Shown: positions 43,189 to 43,284 of the stretch, in pieces
How the letters are laid out: every line of letters begins with the position of its first letter
How positions within the stretch are numbered: the first letter of the stretch is position 1
Source of the DNA: Clostridiales bacterium
GTDB taxonomy: Bacteria > Bacillota > Clostridia > Lachnospirales > Lachnospiraceae
Direction of reading: 5' to 3'
Assembly: GCA_012837865.1 (NCBI GenBank)
Contig: DUQJ01000206.1
Span: 1 to 43,284 of the forward strand
DNA: 43,284 nucleotides
Made by a program: the position numbers and the translations under genes
Notes under the pieces: generated by a model
What the model saw: the letters and a program-made list of their open reading frames with translations, nothing else
The model's database searches: none
Told to the model about the DNA's origin: nothing

Positions 43189-43284
43189 GTATTTGTTGAT
43201 TTTTTGATAGCGTTATAAATTGCAATATTAAATGTCCGATAATTTTAAATAATTATTATAGTGTAGAATTTTTATATTATTATA

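Overview
The window looks like chromosomal DNA of an anaerobic, endospore-forming, low-GC member of the Clostridia. The evidence is AT-rich sequence with strong AGGAGG-type ribosome binding sites, spoIIID, ytaF, a perfect Spo0A box, a complete clostridial-order rnfCDGEAB operon, a superoxide reductase (desulfoferrodoxin), meso-diaminopimelate dehydrogenase, and the Firmicutes order rpmG-secE-nusG-rplKA / rplJL / rpoBC. I cannot name the genus. I see no insertion sequence, prophage, CRISPR array, tRNA or rRNA gene. Almost every gene has a plausible ribosome binding site, and most convergent pairs share a bidirectional terminator. No gene-free stretch exceeds about 300 bases.

Layout. 1-5.1 kb: methionine and amino acid metabolism (3' end of metE, metF-like, metY-like), purC, a small Spo0E-like protein and ddh. 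5.1-7.5 kb: a metallophosphoesterase and a CofE-family ligase homologue. 7.5-9.6 kb (minus strand): an ApbE flavin transferase and a lipoprotein made of two flavin-acceptor-like repeats. 9.8-11.4 kb: a cation/proton antiporter with a PII-like protein. 11.5-13.2 kb: an unknown 90-aa protein, then marR-degV. 13.2-14.6 kb: glutamate dehydrogenase. 14.7-18.5 kb: thioredoxin, desulfoferrodoxin, a Crp/Fnr regulator, YtaF, two small proteins and a second Crp/Fnr regulator. 18.6-19.0 kb: spoIIID. 19.0-24.4 kb: the Rnf operon. 24.4-27.7 kb: an AraC-type regulator and a secreted subtilase. 27.8-39.2 kb: ribosomal protein and RNA polymerase genes. 39.3-43.1 kb (minus strand): a pspA-ydjG-ydjH-ydjI envelope-stress cluster.

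How the parts fit together. Rnf is a ferredoxin:NAD+ oxidoreductase that pumps ions and needs covalent FMN on RnfD and RnfG. ApbE attaches such FMN, so the apbE gene about 10 kb away is relevant. The tandem-repeat lipoprotein next to apbE has two degenerate acceptor motifs (DLESSVT and DLASSVT) and may be an extracytoplasmic flavin electron carrier. The antiporter with its PII-like partner could use the ion gradient Rnf makes. The regulatory DNA is rich: a Rex-like operator below an rnf promoter, a CRP-like palindrome at about -41 of trxA with a matching CRP-type recognition helix encoded nearby, a sigma-E-type promoter plus leader ORF for spoIIID, L1-binding-site mimics in front of both rplK and rplA, and a canonical L10 leader with attenuator.

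Limits. All assignments come from reading translated motifs and DNA patterns. No database search, structure prediction or alignment was run.
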